From NCBI RefSeq assembly GCF_042680605.1, contig NZ_JBHUEE010000007.1, positions 204,574 to 268,573 on the forward strand: a stretch of DNA of 64,000 bases, in the 5' to 3' direction. The position numbers were made by a program, and so were the translations under genes. The notes beneath the pieces were generated by a model, which was not told the DNA's origin, searched no databases, and was given only the letters and a program-made list of their open reading frames with translations. This document shows, piece by piece, positions 16,787-24,931 of this stretch (positions are counted from its first letter, which is position 1; the number at the start of each line of letters is the position of its first letter). The DNA comes from Allobogoriella deserti (GTDB lineage: Bacteria; Actinomycetota; Actinomycetes; Actinomycetales; Actinomycetaceae).

Positions 16787-17773
16787 TCAGGCGGGCGCCG
16801 GGCTGGCCGCCGTGCGCAGCGTCTCCTCGAACCAGGCGACGGTCCGGGCCAGGCCGTCCTGCCACGGCACCGCCGGATGCCAACCGAGGACCTCGCGAGC
16901 CAAGGTGGTGTCCGGCCGACGGACCTTCGGATCGTCCACGGGCCGCCCGACGAACTCGATCGGGGACCGGGACCCGGTGGCCGCGCAGACGTCCTCGGCG
17001 ATCCGCAGCACCGAGCGCTCGTGCGGGTTGCCGAGGTTCACCGGTCCGGGATGCTCGCTCGCCGCCAGCGCCAGAATCCCGGTCACGAGGTCGTCGACGT
17101 AGCAGACCGACCGCGTCTGGCTGCCGTCGCCGGCCACCGTGAGCGGTTCGCCGGCGAGTGCCTGGCGGATGAACGTGGGGATGGCCCGACCGTCATTCGG
17201 GCGCATCCGCGGTCCGTAGGTGTTGAAGATCCGCACGATGCCCGTCTCGACGCCGTGGGTGGCGCGATAGGCGGTGACGAGGGCCTCGGCGTACCGCTTC
17301 GCCTCGTCGTAGACCCCGCGCGGCCCGATGGGGTTCACGTGACCCCAATAGTCCTCCGGCTGCGGGTGCACCTGGGGGTCGCCGTAGACCTCAGAGGTGG
17401 AGGCGAGCACGAACCGGGCGTCTTTGTCACGCGCGAGCGCGAGTGCCCGTTCGGTCCCGACCGAGCCGACGCGGAGCGTCTCGATCGGCATCTCCAGGTA
17501 GTCCACCGGTGAGGCGGGCGAGGCGAAGTGCAGCACGAGGTCCACCCGGCCACGGACGTGCCCGTTCTCGGTGACGTCGCAGTGCACCAGCTCGAAGCCG
17601 GGCCGGCCGGTCAGATGAGCGACGTTGCCCGGATTGCCGGTGAGGAAGTTGTCGAGGCAGACCACGTCCCAGCCCTGGGTGAGCAGCGCCTCGCACAGGT
17701 GGCTGCCGAGGAACCCGGCGCCTCCGGTGACCACGGCCCGCCGGCCGTCCGTCTCGTTCTGCACTGCCTTCAT
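16787..17773 (-). CDS. UDP-glucuronate decarboxylase-like NAD-dependent epimerase/dehydratase
   Basis: 328 residues, extended SDR. VVTGGAGFLGSHLCEALL near residue 14 binds NAD and LDNFLTGNPGNVAHL follows. HFASPASPVDY is a strong marker of UDP-xylose synthase. YDEAKRYAE near residue 154 holds the YxxxK catalytic pair, and RIFNTYGPRMRPNDGRAIPTF follows. These point to conversion of UDP-glucuronate to UDP-xylose (UXS), although dTDP-glucose dehydratase relatives share some of them. It lies 15 bases downstream of the GT2 gene on the same strand, so a nucleotide pentose could feed that transferase or the neighbouring heptose operon. Confidence 0.88.
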   Translation of the reverse strand: MKAVQNETDGRRAVVTGGAGFLGSHLCEALLTQGWDVVCLDNFLTGNPGNVAHLTGRPGFELVHCDVTENGHVRGRVDLVLHFASPASPVDYLEMPIETLRVGSVGTERALALARDKDARFVLASTSEVYGDPQVHPQPEDYWGHVNPIGPRGVYDEAKRYAEALVTAYRATHGVETGIVRIFNTYGPRMRPNDGRAIPTFIRQALAGEPLTVAGDGSQTRSVCYVDDLVTGILALAASEHPGPVNLGNPHERSVLRIAEDVCAATGSRSPIEFVGRPVDDPKVRRPDTTLAREVLGWHPAVPWQDGLARTVAWFEETLRTAASPAPA

Positions 17774-17788
17774 GCCGTCCCTCCTCGG

Positions 17789-18709
17789 TCAGCGACGGGC
17801 CGTTTCGGGTGCCCTCGCCACCGGGTCCACCGGCGCCGGCGTGGACGGTCGCGGCGCCGGACGTTCCAGGAGCTCCAGGTCCGCCAGGACGTCCGAGGTC
17901 GTCACCTGCCGGGCACGCAGGGCCGCCGGCAGGGCGCGGGCCGCGTCAGCGAGGCCGCCGCGCTGCGGGCGGCCGGAGTGCCAGGCCTCGCGCACCCGGC
18001 TGCCGAACACCGACCACGGCAGGCGCATGGCGGCCGTCAGCACGCGGGCGCGCGTGATCGCGCGCACGCGGGCCTCGGGGCTGTGCCGCACGGGCGAGGG
18101 GTGGTGGTGGACGACGACGTCGTCGACGTAGCACAGGTATCGTCCGGCAGCCGCAAGGTCCAGAGCGAGCCGCTCCTCCTCTCCGGGGAATCGCACCACG
18201 GGATCGAACCCGCCGGCCTCCAGGAACGCCTCCCGACGGACCGCAGCGCCGCAGGCGGCGAACCCGAGCACGGGGACTCCGGGCATGTCGCCCGTCCGGC
18301 GCAACGGAGAGGCGGCCATCTCGGCGCACATCGGGTCCAGGTGCTGCTCGGTACCGACGATCATCCGCGCAGCCAGCAGCGCCAGCGTCGGGTGCCGGTC
18401 CAAGGTCGCGGCCGCCGCCTCGAGCGCACCGGGCGCCCACCACGAGTCGTCGTCGGCGAACGCGACGAACTCGGTCCTCGCCCGCCGCACACCGATCGTA
18501 CGGGCGTAGGCACCGGCGTTGCGGCGCAGCCGAACGACCCGGGCGTCCGGCCGCAGCTCGCGCACCACGTCGACGCTGTCGTCGGTGGAGGCGTTGTCGA
18601 CGTAGACGACCGGGGCGTGGTGGCGGGTGAGGGTCGCCTCGAGATCGGCACGCCGATTACGACTGGCGATGACCACCGTGATCCGCGGGTCCTCGATCGT
18701 CGTCGGCAT
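17789..18709 (-). CDS. GT2 glycosyltransferase
   Basis: 306 residues with a GT-A fold: ITVVIASRNRRADLEATL, VVYVDNASTDDSVDVV and VAFADDDSWWAPGAL (metal-binding DxD near residue 88), then FDPVVRFPGEEERLALDLAAAG, the EE/ED acceptor motif near residue 190. A basic, helical C-terminal ~80 residues has no predicted membrane span. It resembles rhamnosyl- or hexosyl-transferases of surface polysaccharide clusters. Start ATG 18709 follows directly on a stretch containing the 19-bp repeat array. Likely co-transcribed with the UXS-like gene. Confidence 0.87.
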   Translation of the reverse strand: MPTTIEDPRITVVIASRNRRADLEATLTRHHAPVVYVDNASTDDSVDVVRELRPDARVVRLRRNAGAYARTIGVRRARTEFVAFADDDSWWAPGALEAAAATLDRHPTLALLAARMIVGTEQHLDPMCAEMAASPLRRTGDMPGVPVLGFAACGAAVRREAFLEAGGFDPVVRFPGEEERLALDLAAAGRYLCYVDDVVVHHHPSPVRHSPEARVRAITRARVLTAAMRLPWSVFGSRVREAWHSGRPQRGGLADAARALPAALRARQVTTSDVLADLELLERPAPRPSTPAPVDPVARAPETARR

Positions 18710-19098
18710 CCGTCACCTCGCTGTCTCGCTCGTGCGGCTTGCGGCGGGTCGGTCGCGCCGCCCGGGGGGCGCTGCTCGTCACGGTGGCACGCACCGCGGG
18801 CACCCGCATCTCGTACTGCGCATCCACCCCACAGCCCCGCCACCCACCACCCCGGGCCGCCAGTCGTCATTGCTGTGCCCAGTAGTCATTGCTGTGCCCA
18901 GTCGTCAAGGCTGTGCCGACTCGTCATTCCTGTGCCGAGTCGTCAATCATGTGCTGGTCTCTCGATGTCAAGACATGACAAGTCAGCACAAGACTGACAA
19001 GTCGCGCGGTCGGCGGGGCTCGGGCAGGTGGCGGCGGTCGACGACGAACGTCGGGCTTCCGGATGCGGCCGGGCATCGCCGGTGTCACCGTGGACCGC
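18710..19098. other. 389-base gene-free stretch between GT2 and the small acidic protein
   Basis: No coding sequence is supported here. It contains the divergent start region for the minus-strand GT2 gene, then the 19-bp repeat array described separately (18862-19005), then about 90 bases before the small gene at 19099. I see no other structure. Confidence 0.6.
18862..19005. repeat. Head-to-head array of a 19-bp unit, cluster A
   Basis: Five consecutive 19-bp units (18862-18956) follow the pattern AGTCGTCATTNCTGTGCCG. A short centre (TCTCTCGATGTCAAGAC) comes next, then two units in the opposite sense (ATGACAAGTCAGCACAAG and TGACAAGTCG, 18975-19005). Units are imperfect but keep the core GTGCC...GTCA. 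Facing units could fold into a long hairpin. The same unit occurs at 32540-32594 and 47492-47667. Confidence 0.9.
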
Positions 19099-19251
19099 AT
19101 GAGCGAGACGTCCCCCACCACACCATCCGAACGGCCCTACGACCCCGCGCAGGACCCAGACGCCGACCCGGACCAGGTGGAGACCGGCCGGGAGCGGCAG
19201 CCGGACCAGCCCGAGGGAGAGGACGACCCCACCGAGACCGGGTCCTCCTGA
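19099..19251 (+). CDS. Small acidic hypothetical protein
   Basis: 50 residues (MSETSPTTPSERPYDPAQDPDADP at the start), almost entirely Asp, Glu, Pro, Gln and Thr with no hydrophobic core, so probably disordered. The in-frame upstream start at 19063 adds 12 residues with unlike composition and is less likely. It ends 68 bases before the alcohol dehydrogenase and could share its transcript. I do not recognise a family. The extreme bias may partly reflect GC-rich codon composition, so coding status is moderately supported. Confidence 0.5.
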   Translation: MSETSPTTPSERPYDPAQDPDADPDQVETGRERQPDQPEGEDDPTETGSS

Positions 19252-19319
19252 CTTCCGGGCGGCGCGCCCCACCACCGCCGCCCGGCCGATTCCGACCCAC
19301 GAACCACCGAGGAGACCAC

Positions 19320-20555
19320 GTGCGCGCACTGACCTGGCACGGCCGGGAGGACGTTCGAATCGAGGACGTCCCGGACCCGACCCTCCGCGAGCCGACCGAC
19401 GCCGTCGTGCGCATCACCTCCACCGCGGTGTGCGGCTCCGACCTGCACCTGTACGGCGTGCTCGGACCGTTCCTCTCCCCCGGCGACGTCCTCGGCCACG
19501 AGCCGATGGGGATCGTCGAGGAGGTCGGCAGCGAGGTCACCCACATCCGCCCGGGCGACCGGGTGGTCATCCCGTTCAACATCGCGTGCGGCGACTGCTG
19601 GATGTGCCGCCGCGGGCTCCAGACGCAGTGCGAGACCACTCAGGTCCGCGAGCACGACAAGGGCGCCGCCCTCTTCGGGTACACCTCCCTCTACGGCCAG
19701 GTTCCCGGCGGCCAGGCGGAGTACCTCCGCGTGCCGATGGCGCACTACGGGCCCGTCCCGGTCCCGGACGACGGCGAACCGGACGAGCGCTACCTCTACC
19801 TCTCCGACGTCGTCCCCACCGCCTGGCAGGCGGTCGAGTACGCGCACATCCCCGACGGCGGGTCCGTCGTCGTCCTCGGCCTCGGCCCCATCGGCCAGAT
19901 GTCCGCACGGATCGCCCGCCACCGCGGCGCCGCCCAGGTCATCGGCGTCGACCTGGTACCCGAACGGCTCGCCATGGCACGCCGGCACGGCATCTCGACC
20001 CTCGACCTGCGTGAGACCGACGAGCTCGTCGACGCCATCCGCTCCATCACCGGGGGTCGCGGCCCGGACTCCGTCATCGACGCCGTCGGGATGGAGGCGC
20101 ACGGCTCGCACCTCGGCAAGCTCGCCCAGATCGGGGCCAACTGGCTGCCGGACGCCCTCGCCAAACCGCTGTTCACCAAGGGGGGCGTCGACCGGCTGGA
20201 CGCGCTGCACGCCGCTATCGAGATCGTGCGCCGCGGCGGCACCGTCTCCCTCTCCGGTGTCTACGGCGGCATGGTCGACCCGATGCCGATGATGGACCTG
20301 TTCGACAAGCAGATCACCGTCCGGATGGGCCAGGCCAACGTCCGCCGCTGGATCGACGACGTCCTGCCGCTGGTCAGCGACCCGGCCGACCCGCTCGGCG
20401 TGCTCGACCTGCGTACCCACCGGATGTCGCTGGAGGACGGTCCGCGAGCCTACGAGCTGTTCCAGAAGAAGGACGACGGCGCGATCAAGATCATCCTCGA
20501 CCCCACCCTGCCCGCCGACGCCACGGCGGCCGGAACCCAGGAGGCCGCGCGATGA
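19320..20555 (+). CDS. Zinc-dependent alcohol dehydrogenase (formaldehyde-dehydrogenase-like)
   Basis: 411 residues from GTG 19320, preceded by a GAGGAGA ribosome-binding stretch. MDR-family marks: CGSDLHLYG (catalytic zinc Cys near residue 38), DVLGHEPMGIVEEVG, CGDCWMCRRGLQTQC (structural-zinc cysteines near 90-105) and VVVLGLGPIGQMSARIA (NAD-binding loop near 185). The long C-terminus (KPLFTKGGVDRLDALH, QANVRRWIDDVL) matches glutathione-independent formaldehyde dehydrogenases and related ADHs. The stop overlaps the next start by 4 bp, giving a coupled pair with the SDR-helical fusion. A role in aldehyde or threonine-type dehydrogenation is possible; the substrate is unknown. Confidence 0.9.
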   Translation: MRALTWHGREDVRIEDVPDPTLREPTDAVVRITSTAVCGSDLHLYGVLGPFLSPGDVLGHEPMGIVEEVGSEVTHIRPGDRVVIPFNIACGDCWMCRRGLQTQCETTQVREHDKGAALFGYTSLYGQVPGGQAEYLRVPMAHYGPVPVPDDGEPDERYLYLSDVVPTAWQAVEYAHIPDGGSVVVLGLGPIGQMSARIARHRGAAQVIGVDLVPERLAMARRHGISTLDLRETDELVDAIRSITGGRGPDSVIDAVGMEAHGSHLGKLAQIGANWLPDALAKPLFTKGGVDRLDALHAAIEIVRRGGTVSLSGVYGGMVDPMPMMDLFDKQITVRMGQANVRRWIDDVLPLVSDPADPLGVLDLRTHRMSLEDGPRAYELFQKKDDGAIKIILDPTLPADATAAGTQEAAR

Positions 20556-22183
20556 AGGTCGCCGTGGTCGGCGCGTCCGGCAACGTCGGCACCGCTGTCC
20601 TGAATCACCTCGTCGACGCATCCGAGGTCACCGGCGTCGTCGGGATCGCGCGCCGGATGCCGGACCGGGACGTCGCGCCCTACTCCTCGGCCGAGTGGCA
20701 CCTCGTCGACGTCGGTGCCGAGGCCCGCGACGACGCCGCGGAGGAGGCGATCATCGAACGTCTGGTCGCCGCGTTCGACGGCGTGGACGCCGTTGTCCAT
20801 CTCGCGTGGCTGATCCAGCCCAACCACGAGCGGGACCTGCTGCGCCGCACCAACGTGGAGGGAACCGCCCGCGTGGCGCGGGCGGTGGTCCGTGCCGGCG
20901 TCGGTCACCTCGTGTGCGCCTCGTCCTGGGCCGTCTACTCCCCCGCGCCCGACCTCACCCCGCGGGACGAGGCCTGGGCGCGCGACGGCGTGCGCTCGTC
21001 CCACTACTCCGTGGACAAGGCCGCCCAGGAGCGCGTCCTCGACGATCTCGAGGCCGAGTACCCCGAGCTGGTGGTCACCCGGATGCGCACCGGGCTGGTG
21101 CTCACCGCCGACGCCGGCGCCTCGATCGCCCGCTACTTCATCGGGCCCTGGGTCCCCCGCCGCCTGCTCGCACCCGGGGCGTTGCCGATCCTGCCCACGC
21201 CCACCGGGCTACGGGCCCAGGTGGTTCATGCCGACGACGCCGGCCGCGCCTACCTGGAGGTCCTGCGCCGCCGGGCCGGCGGCGGCTTCAACCTCAGTAC
21301 CGGTGAGACCCTGCTCGGCGAGGACCTCGCCCGGATCCTCGACCACGGCCGCACCGTCCCGGTCCCGGCCGGGGTAGCCCGGTCGTTGCTGCACTACGCC
21401 TGGCGCAGCCGGCTGTTCGCCTCGGACCCCGGCTTCCTCGACATGGCCACCACGCTGCCGGTCATGGACGTCACGCGGGCGCGCCGCGAGCTCGAGTGGG
21501 AGCCGCGCCACGACGCAGACGCCACTGTCCGCGACCTGCTGGACGGCATGGTCCGCCGGGCCGGAGGGGCCAGTGTGCCGCTTCGCCCGCACGACCGCAG
21601 CTTCGAGGGCGTTCCCGGGCTACGGCCGGCGCTGCGCGGGCGCGCCCCGGCGGCCACCGGCGAGCCTGGCGGGCCGCTGGATCGCGAGCTGTTGCGCACC
21701 TACCTCGACGACCACCTCAGCGGATCCACCGCGGGCGTGGCGCGGATCGAACGGATGGCGCGCGCGTACGCCGACACCCCGATCGGACCGGACCTGCGGC
21801 TGCTCGCCGGCGAGATCGGCCACGGCCGTGACGAGCTCATGACGCTCATGGACGAACTCGGGCTACCCACTCGGCCGCACCGGCAGGGACTGGCGTGGGT
21901 GGCCGAGCGACTCGGCCGGTTGAAGACCAACGGGCGCGTCACGCACCAGTCGCCGCTGACGGTGCTGCTGGAGCTGGAGCTCATGCGCTCCGCCGTCGCG
22001 GGGCAGGCCGGCCTGTGGCAGACCATGGTCGAGATCGCCGGCGACCTGGGGATGGGGCGTGACCGGTTCGCGGAGCTGGCCGAGCGCTCCATCGCCTTCC
22101 AGACCCGGCTGGAAGAGTTGCATGCCCGGGTCCGCGGGGACGCGCTGCGCGCCTCCGGCGAGCGCCCGCTGAAGCTGGCCTGA
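20552..22183 (+). CDS. Fusion: extended SDR + four-helix (ferritin-like?) C-terminal domain
   Basis: 543 residues. Residues 1 to ~330 form an NAD-dependent epimerase-type Rossmann domain: KVAVVGASGNVGTAV, VVHLAWLIQPNHERDLLRRTN and the active-site SSHYSVDKAAQE (YxxxK near residue 152). After a short Pro/Gly linker (about 345-380), residues ~385-530 are all-helical and acidic/basic: LLRTYLDDHLSGSTAGVARIERMA, LRLLAGEIGHGRDELMTLMDEL and LLELELMRSAVAGQAGLW. This resembles YciE/DUF892 or other ferritin-like bundles, by eye only. The domain pairing is unusual. The gene is coupled to the preceding dehydrogenase by a 4-bp overlap. Confidence 0.82.
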   Translation: MKVAVVGASGNVGTAVLNHLVDASEVTGVVGIARRMPDRDVAPYSSAEWHLVDVGAEARDDAAEEAIIERLVAAFDGVDAVVHLAWLIQPNHERDLLRRTNVEGTARVARAVVRAGVGHLVCASSWAVYSPAPDLTPRDEAWARDGVRSSHYSVDKAAQERVLDDLEAEYPELVVTRMRTGLVLTADAGASIARYFIGPWVPRRLLAPGALPILPTPTGLRAQVVHADDAGRAYLEVLRRRAGGGFNLSTGETLLGEDLARILDHGRTVPVPAGVARSLLHYAWRSRLFASDPGFLDMATTLPVMDVTRARRELEWEPRHDADATVRDLLDGMVRRAGGASVPLRPHDRSFEGVPGLRPALRGRAPAATGEPGGPLDRELLRTYLDDHLSGSTAGVARIERMARAYADTPIGPDLRLLAGEIGHGRDELMTLMDELGLPTRPHRQGLAWVAERLGRLKTNGRVTHQSPLTVLLELELMRSAVAGQAGLWQTMVEIAGDLGMGRDRFAELAERSIAFQTRLEELHARVRGDALRASGERPLKLA

Positions 22184-22190
22184 TACAACG

Positions 22191-23360
22191 GTGCCCGTGA
22201 CCTCTCAGGGCCTCGGCCGACGCACCGTCGGCGTCGAGGAAGAATTGCTGCTCGTCGACTCGGCCAGCGGCCGTGCGATGTCCATGCAGGGCCAGGTGCT
22301 CGCCGAGGTGACGGAGCGCTGGGCGCGCGCCGGCGAGACGAGTCCGCAGCAGGCGGGCGAGCAGGCCGCCGACGCGTTCGAGGGCGAGCTCAACGAGGAG
22401 CAGATCGAGGTCGGCTCCCGGCCGCACGAGGACCTTGGCGAGCTCACCGAGGAACTCCTCGGGTGGCGCCGTCGTGCGGGTCTGGCGGCACGCCGGATGG
22501 GTGCGCGTGTGGCTGCGGTGGGGCTCTGCCCTACGGAGGTCACGCCGCGGACCGTCCGCTCCGAGCGCTACGACCGGATCACCGAGCTGTACGGCATCAC
22601 AGCCGAGGAGCAACTCACCTGTGGCTGCCACGTGCACGTCTCGGTCGCCGACCGGGATGAGGCGGTCGGCGTCATCGACCGGATCCGCGGCTGGCTGCCC
22701 GTACTGACGGCGCTGAGCGCCAACTCGCCGTTCTGGCAGGGCCGGGACACCTCCTACGCGGCCTACCGCTCGCCGGTGATGAACCGCTGGCCATCGGCCG
22801 GACCGACGGACGTCTTCGGCTCCGCCGAGGCGTACGACCGGCTCGTCGAGGACATGGTCGCCACCGGGGTGCTGCTCGATCCGGGCATGGTCTACTTCGA
22901 CGCGCGCCCGTCGCAGAACTATCCGACCGTGGAGATCCGGGTCGCCGACGTCTGCCTCGACGTCGAGGACACGGCGGTCGTCGCGGCGCTGTGCCGCGGG
23001 CTCGTGGAACGGGCGGCCGCGGAGTACCGGGCGGAGACCGCGCCGGTGCCCACGCCGGTCACGCTGCTGCGCCTGGCGGGCTGGCGGGCCGCCCGGGACG
23101 GGATGGGCGGCGAGCTCCTCGACCCGGTCACGATGCGGCCACGGCCGGCGTGGGACGCCGTCGGGACGCTGCTCGAGCACGTGCGTGAGCCGCTACGCTC
23201 CGCGGGCGATGAGGAGCTCGTCACGGCCGGACTGGACCGGATCCGCCGCGACGGCACCGGGGCGGACCGGCAGCGGCGGGTCCACGAGCGCACCGGCACC
23301 CTGGAGGACGTCGTCGCGGACGCGGTCCGGGTGACCGAGGGCCGTCACGAGGACGGCTGA
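22191..23360 (+). CDS. YbdK-type carboxylate-amine ligase (glutamate-cysteine ligase 2 family)
   Basis: 389 residues from GTG 22191, seven bases after the SDR-fusion stop. TVGVEEELLLVDSASG (ATP/metal-binding Glu cluster near residue 13), CGCHVHVSVADRDEAVG near 143, and YRSPVMNRWP define the GCS2/YbdK family, which makes gamma-glutamyl amides such as gamma-glutamylcysteine. Actinobacteria use mycothiol rather than glutathione, so the product may be a precursor of another thiol or amide. With the dehydrogenase and SDR fusion upstream it forms a plausible redox/stress operon. Its 3' end overlaps the convergent fucosidase gene by 16 bp. Confidence 0.9.
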   Translation: MPVTSQGLGRRTVGVEEELLLVDSASGRAMSMQGQVLAEVTERWARAGETSPQQAGEQAADAFEGELNEEQIEVGSRPHEDLGELTEELLGWRRRAGLAARRMGARVAAVGLCPTEVTPRTVRSERYDRITELYGITAEEQLTCGCHVHVSVADRDEAVGVIDRIRGWLPVLTALSANSPFWQGRDTSYAAYRSPVMNRWPSAGPTDVFGSAEAYDRLVEDMVATGVLLDPGMVYFDARPSQNYPTVEIRVADVCLDVEDTAVVAALCRGLVERAAAEYRAETAPVPTPVTLLRLAGWRAARDGMGGELLDPVTMRPRPAWDAVGTLLEHVREPLRSAGDEELVTAGLDRIRRDGTGADRQRRVHERTGTLEDVVADAVRVTEGRHEDG

Positions 23361-24769
23361 GCCGCCAACGGAACCACCGCGGCCAGCGCCGGAGCGAGCC
23401 GCGTTCGCACGACGGCGACCCGTACGGCCTCGGCGGCGATCGGGGCGAACCGCAGGATGCGCTGGTAGCCGACGGCGCCGGTCTTCGTCACCGGTTGCCA
23501 TTGCTCGCCGTCGTGGATGTCGATGTGGACCTCCTCGATCCGCTGGCCCACGGTGATCTGTTCCTTCAGCACGATGCCGTCGAGCACGGTCCGGCCGGGC
23601 AGCGTCAGCTCGAGCCACGGATGCAGATCGGCGGCGGCGGGAAGCCAGTGGCCGACGTCGTTGGCGAGGCTGGTCAAGGCCGCCGGGTCCGCGGGCCGGG
23701 AGGAGAAGGTGATGTCCGTCGCGGGCACGGCGGCGTCGCGGAGCGCGGCGATCCGGCGGCCCAGGCCCGCCAGGGTCCGGCGGTCCGGTTCGGCGATGCG
23801 GCCCTCGCGGGTAGGTGGGACGTTCAGCAGGAGCGTCGAGTTGCCGCCGACGGTGCGCTGATAGATGTCGAAGAGCTCGTCGACGTCGCGGACCTGACTG
23901 TCCTCCTCCGGGTGGTGGAACCAGCCGGGCCGGATGGAGGTGTTCACCTCGGCCGGGTACCAGACGAGATCGCCGGGCCGGGCGGTCAGGGCCGTGCGGC
24001 TGCCGAGGTCCCGGTCGTCGGAGCGGATGGTGCGGGAGAAGGCGCCGTCGTCGACCTGCTGCGAGCGCTCGGCGATCCGCTCAACGTCCTGCAGCGCCCG
24101 GGGCACCACGGACCACTCGTCGGGCCGGGTCTGCCCGGCCTCGTTGCCACACCAGCGCACGTCGGGACCGCACACGCAGATGACGGCGCCCGGCTGTAGC
24201 GCCCGGATGGTGCGGTAGTACCGCGGCCAGTCGTACGTCTGGCGTTTGCCGTTGGGGCCTTCGCCGTTGGCGCCGTCGAGCCAGACGGCGAAGATGTCGC
24301 CGTAACCGGTCAGGAGCTCGACGAGCTGGCCGACGTAGACGTCGTCGTAGGCGGTCCCGGACCCGTATGTCGGCTCGGCCCGATCCCACGGCGAGAGGTA
24401 GACGCCGAACTTCAACCCGTGCCGCGCGCATGCGTCGGCCACCTCCCGCACGACGTCGCCGCGGCCCTGGCGCCACGGGCTCGCCGCCACAGTGTGCTCG
24501 CTGTAACGGGACGGCCACAGACAGAAACCGTCGTGGTGCTTGGCGGTGAGGATGAGCCCGCGCATCCCGGCGGCCGCGAGCGAGGCGGCCCACTCGTCCG
24601 CATCGAGGTCAGGCGGGTCGAACAGGCCCGGATCCTCTTCGCCGGTGCCCCACTCGCGCCCGGTCATCGTGTTCATGCCGAAATGGACGAACCCGTACAG
24701 CTCCAGCTGCTGCCACGCGTACTGGCGATGGCTGGGGCGGACGTTGGCGAGGTAGTCGAGATCGATCAT
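23345..24769 (-). CDS. GH29 alpha-L-fucosidase, cytoplasmic
   Basis: 474 residues from ATG 24769 (MIDLDYLANVRPS). YGFVHFGMNTMTGREWGTG, LTAKHHDGFCLWPS, KFGVYLSPWDR and FAVWLDGANGEGPNG (nucleophile Asp near residue 165) are GH29 catalytic-barrel signatures. EVNTSIRPGWFHHPEED and NSTLLLNVPP follow as in typical members, then a beta-rich C-terminal domain. No signal peptide is seen, so it acts on imported fuco-oligosaccharides. A longer frame reaches 24916, but the added N-terminus is Arg/Pro/Asp-rich and unlike the family. No transporter is adjacent. Confidence 0.9.
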   Translation of the reverse strand: MIDLDYLANVRPSHRQYAWQQLELYGFVHFGMNTMTGREWGTGEEDPGLFDPPDLDADEWAASLAAAGMRGLILTAKHHDGFCLWPSRYSEHTVAASPWRQGRGDVVREVADACARHGLKFGVYLSPWDRAEPTYGSGTAYDDVYVGQLVELLTGYGDIFAVWLDGANGEGPNGKRQTYDWPRYYRTIRALQPGAVICVCGPDVRWCGNEAGQTRPDEWSVVPRALQDVERIAERSQQVDDGAFSRTIRSDDRDLGSRTALTARPGDLVWYPAEVNTSIRPGWFHHPEEDSQVRDVDELFDIYQRTVGGNSTLLLNVPPTREGRIAEPDRRTLAGLGRRIAALRDAAVPATDITFSSRPADPAALTSLANDVGHWLPAAADLHPWLELTLPGRTVLDGIVLKEQITVGQRIEEVHIDIHDGEQWQPVTKTGAVGYQRILRFAPIAAEAVRVAVVRTRLAPALAAVVPLAAQPSS

Positions 24770-24931
24770 GCGGTCGTCATCCGGGCGGTCGGTGCTGGTC
24801 GTGCCGGCGCGGTCCCGGTCGGGAGCCGGTCGGGACCTGTCGGGGTTGGGCCACCTCGGAACCGTCACACGGCGGGCGGCGCTGGGCAAGACCGTCTCGG
24901 TTATCTTGGGCCTCATGCGCGCGGAGCTGTC

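Noticed and set aside
18862..19005. CRISPR-like array
   Set aside because: The 19-bp units are directly adjacent with no unique spacers, orientation flips in the middle, and no cas genes are nearby. The same holds for 47492-47667.
23361..24916. Plus-strand frames under the fucosidase gene
   Set aside because: Antisense of a clear GH29 protein; no family resemblance.
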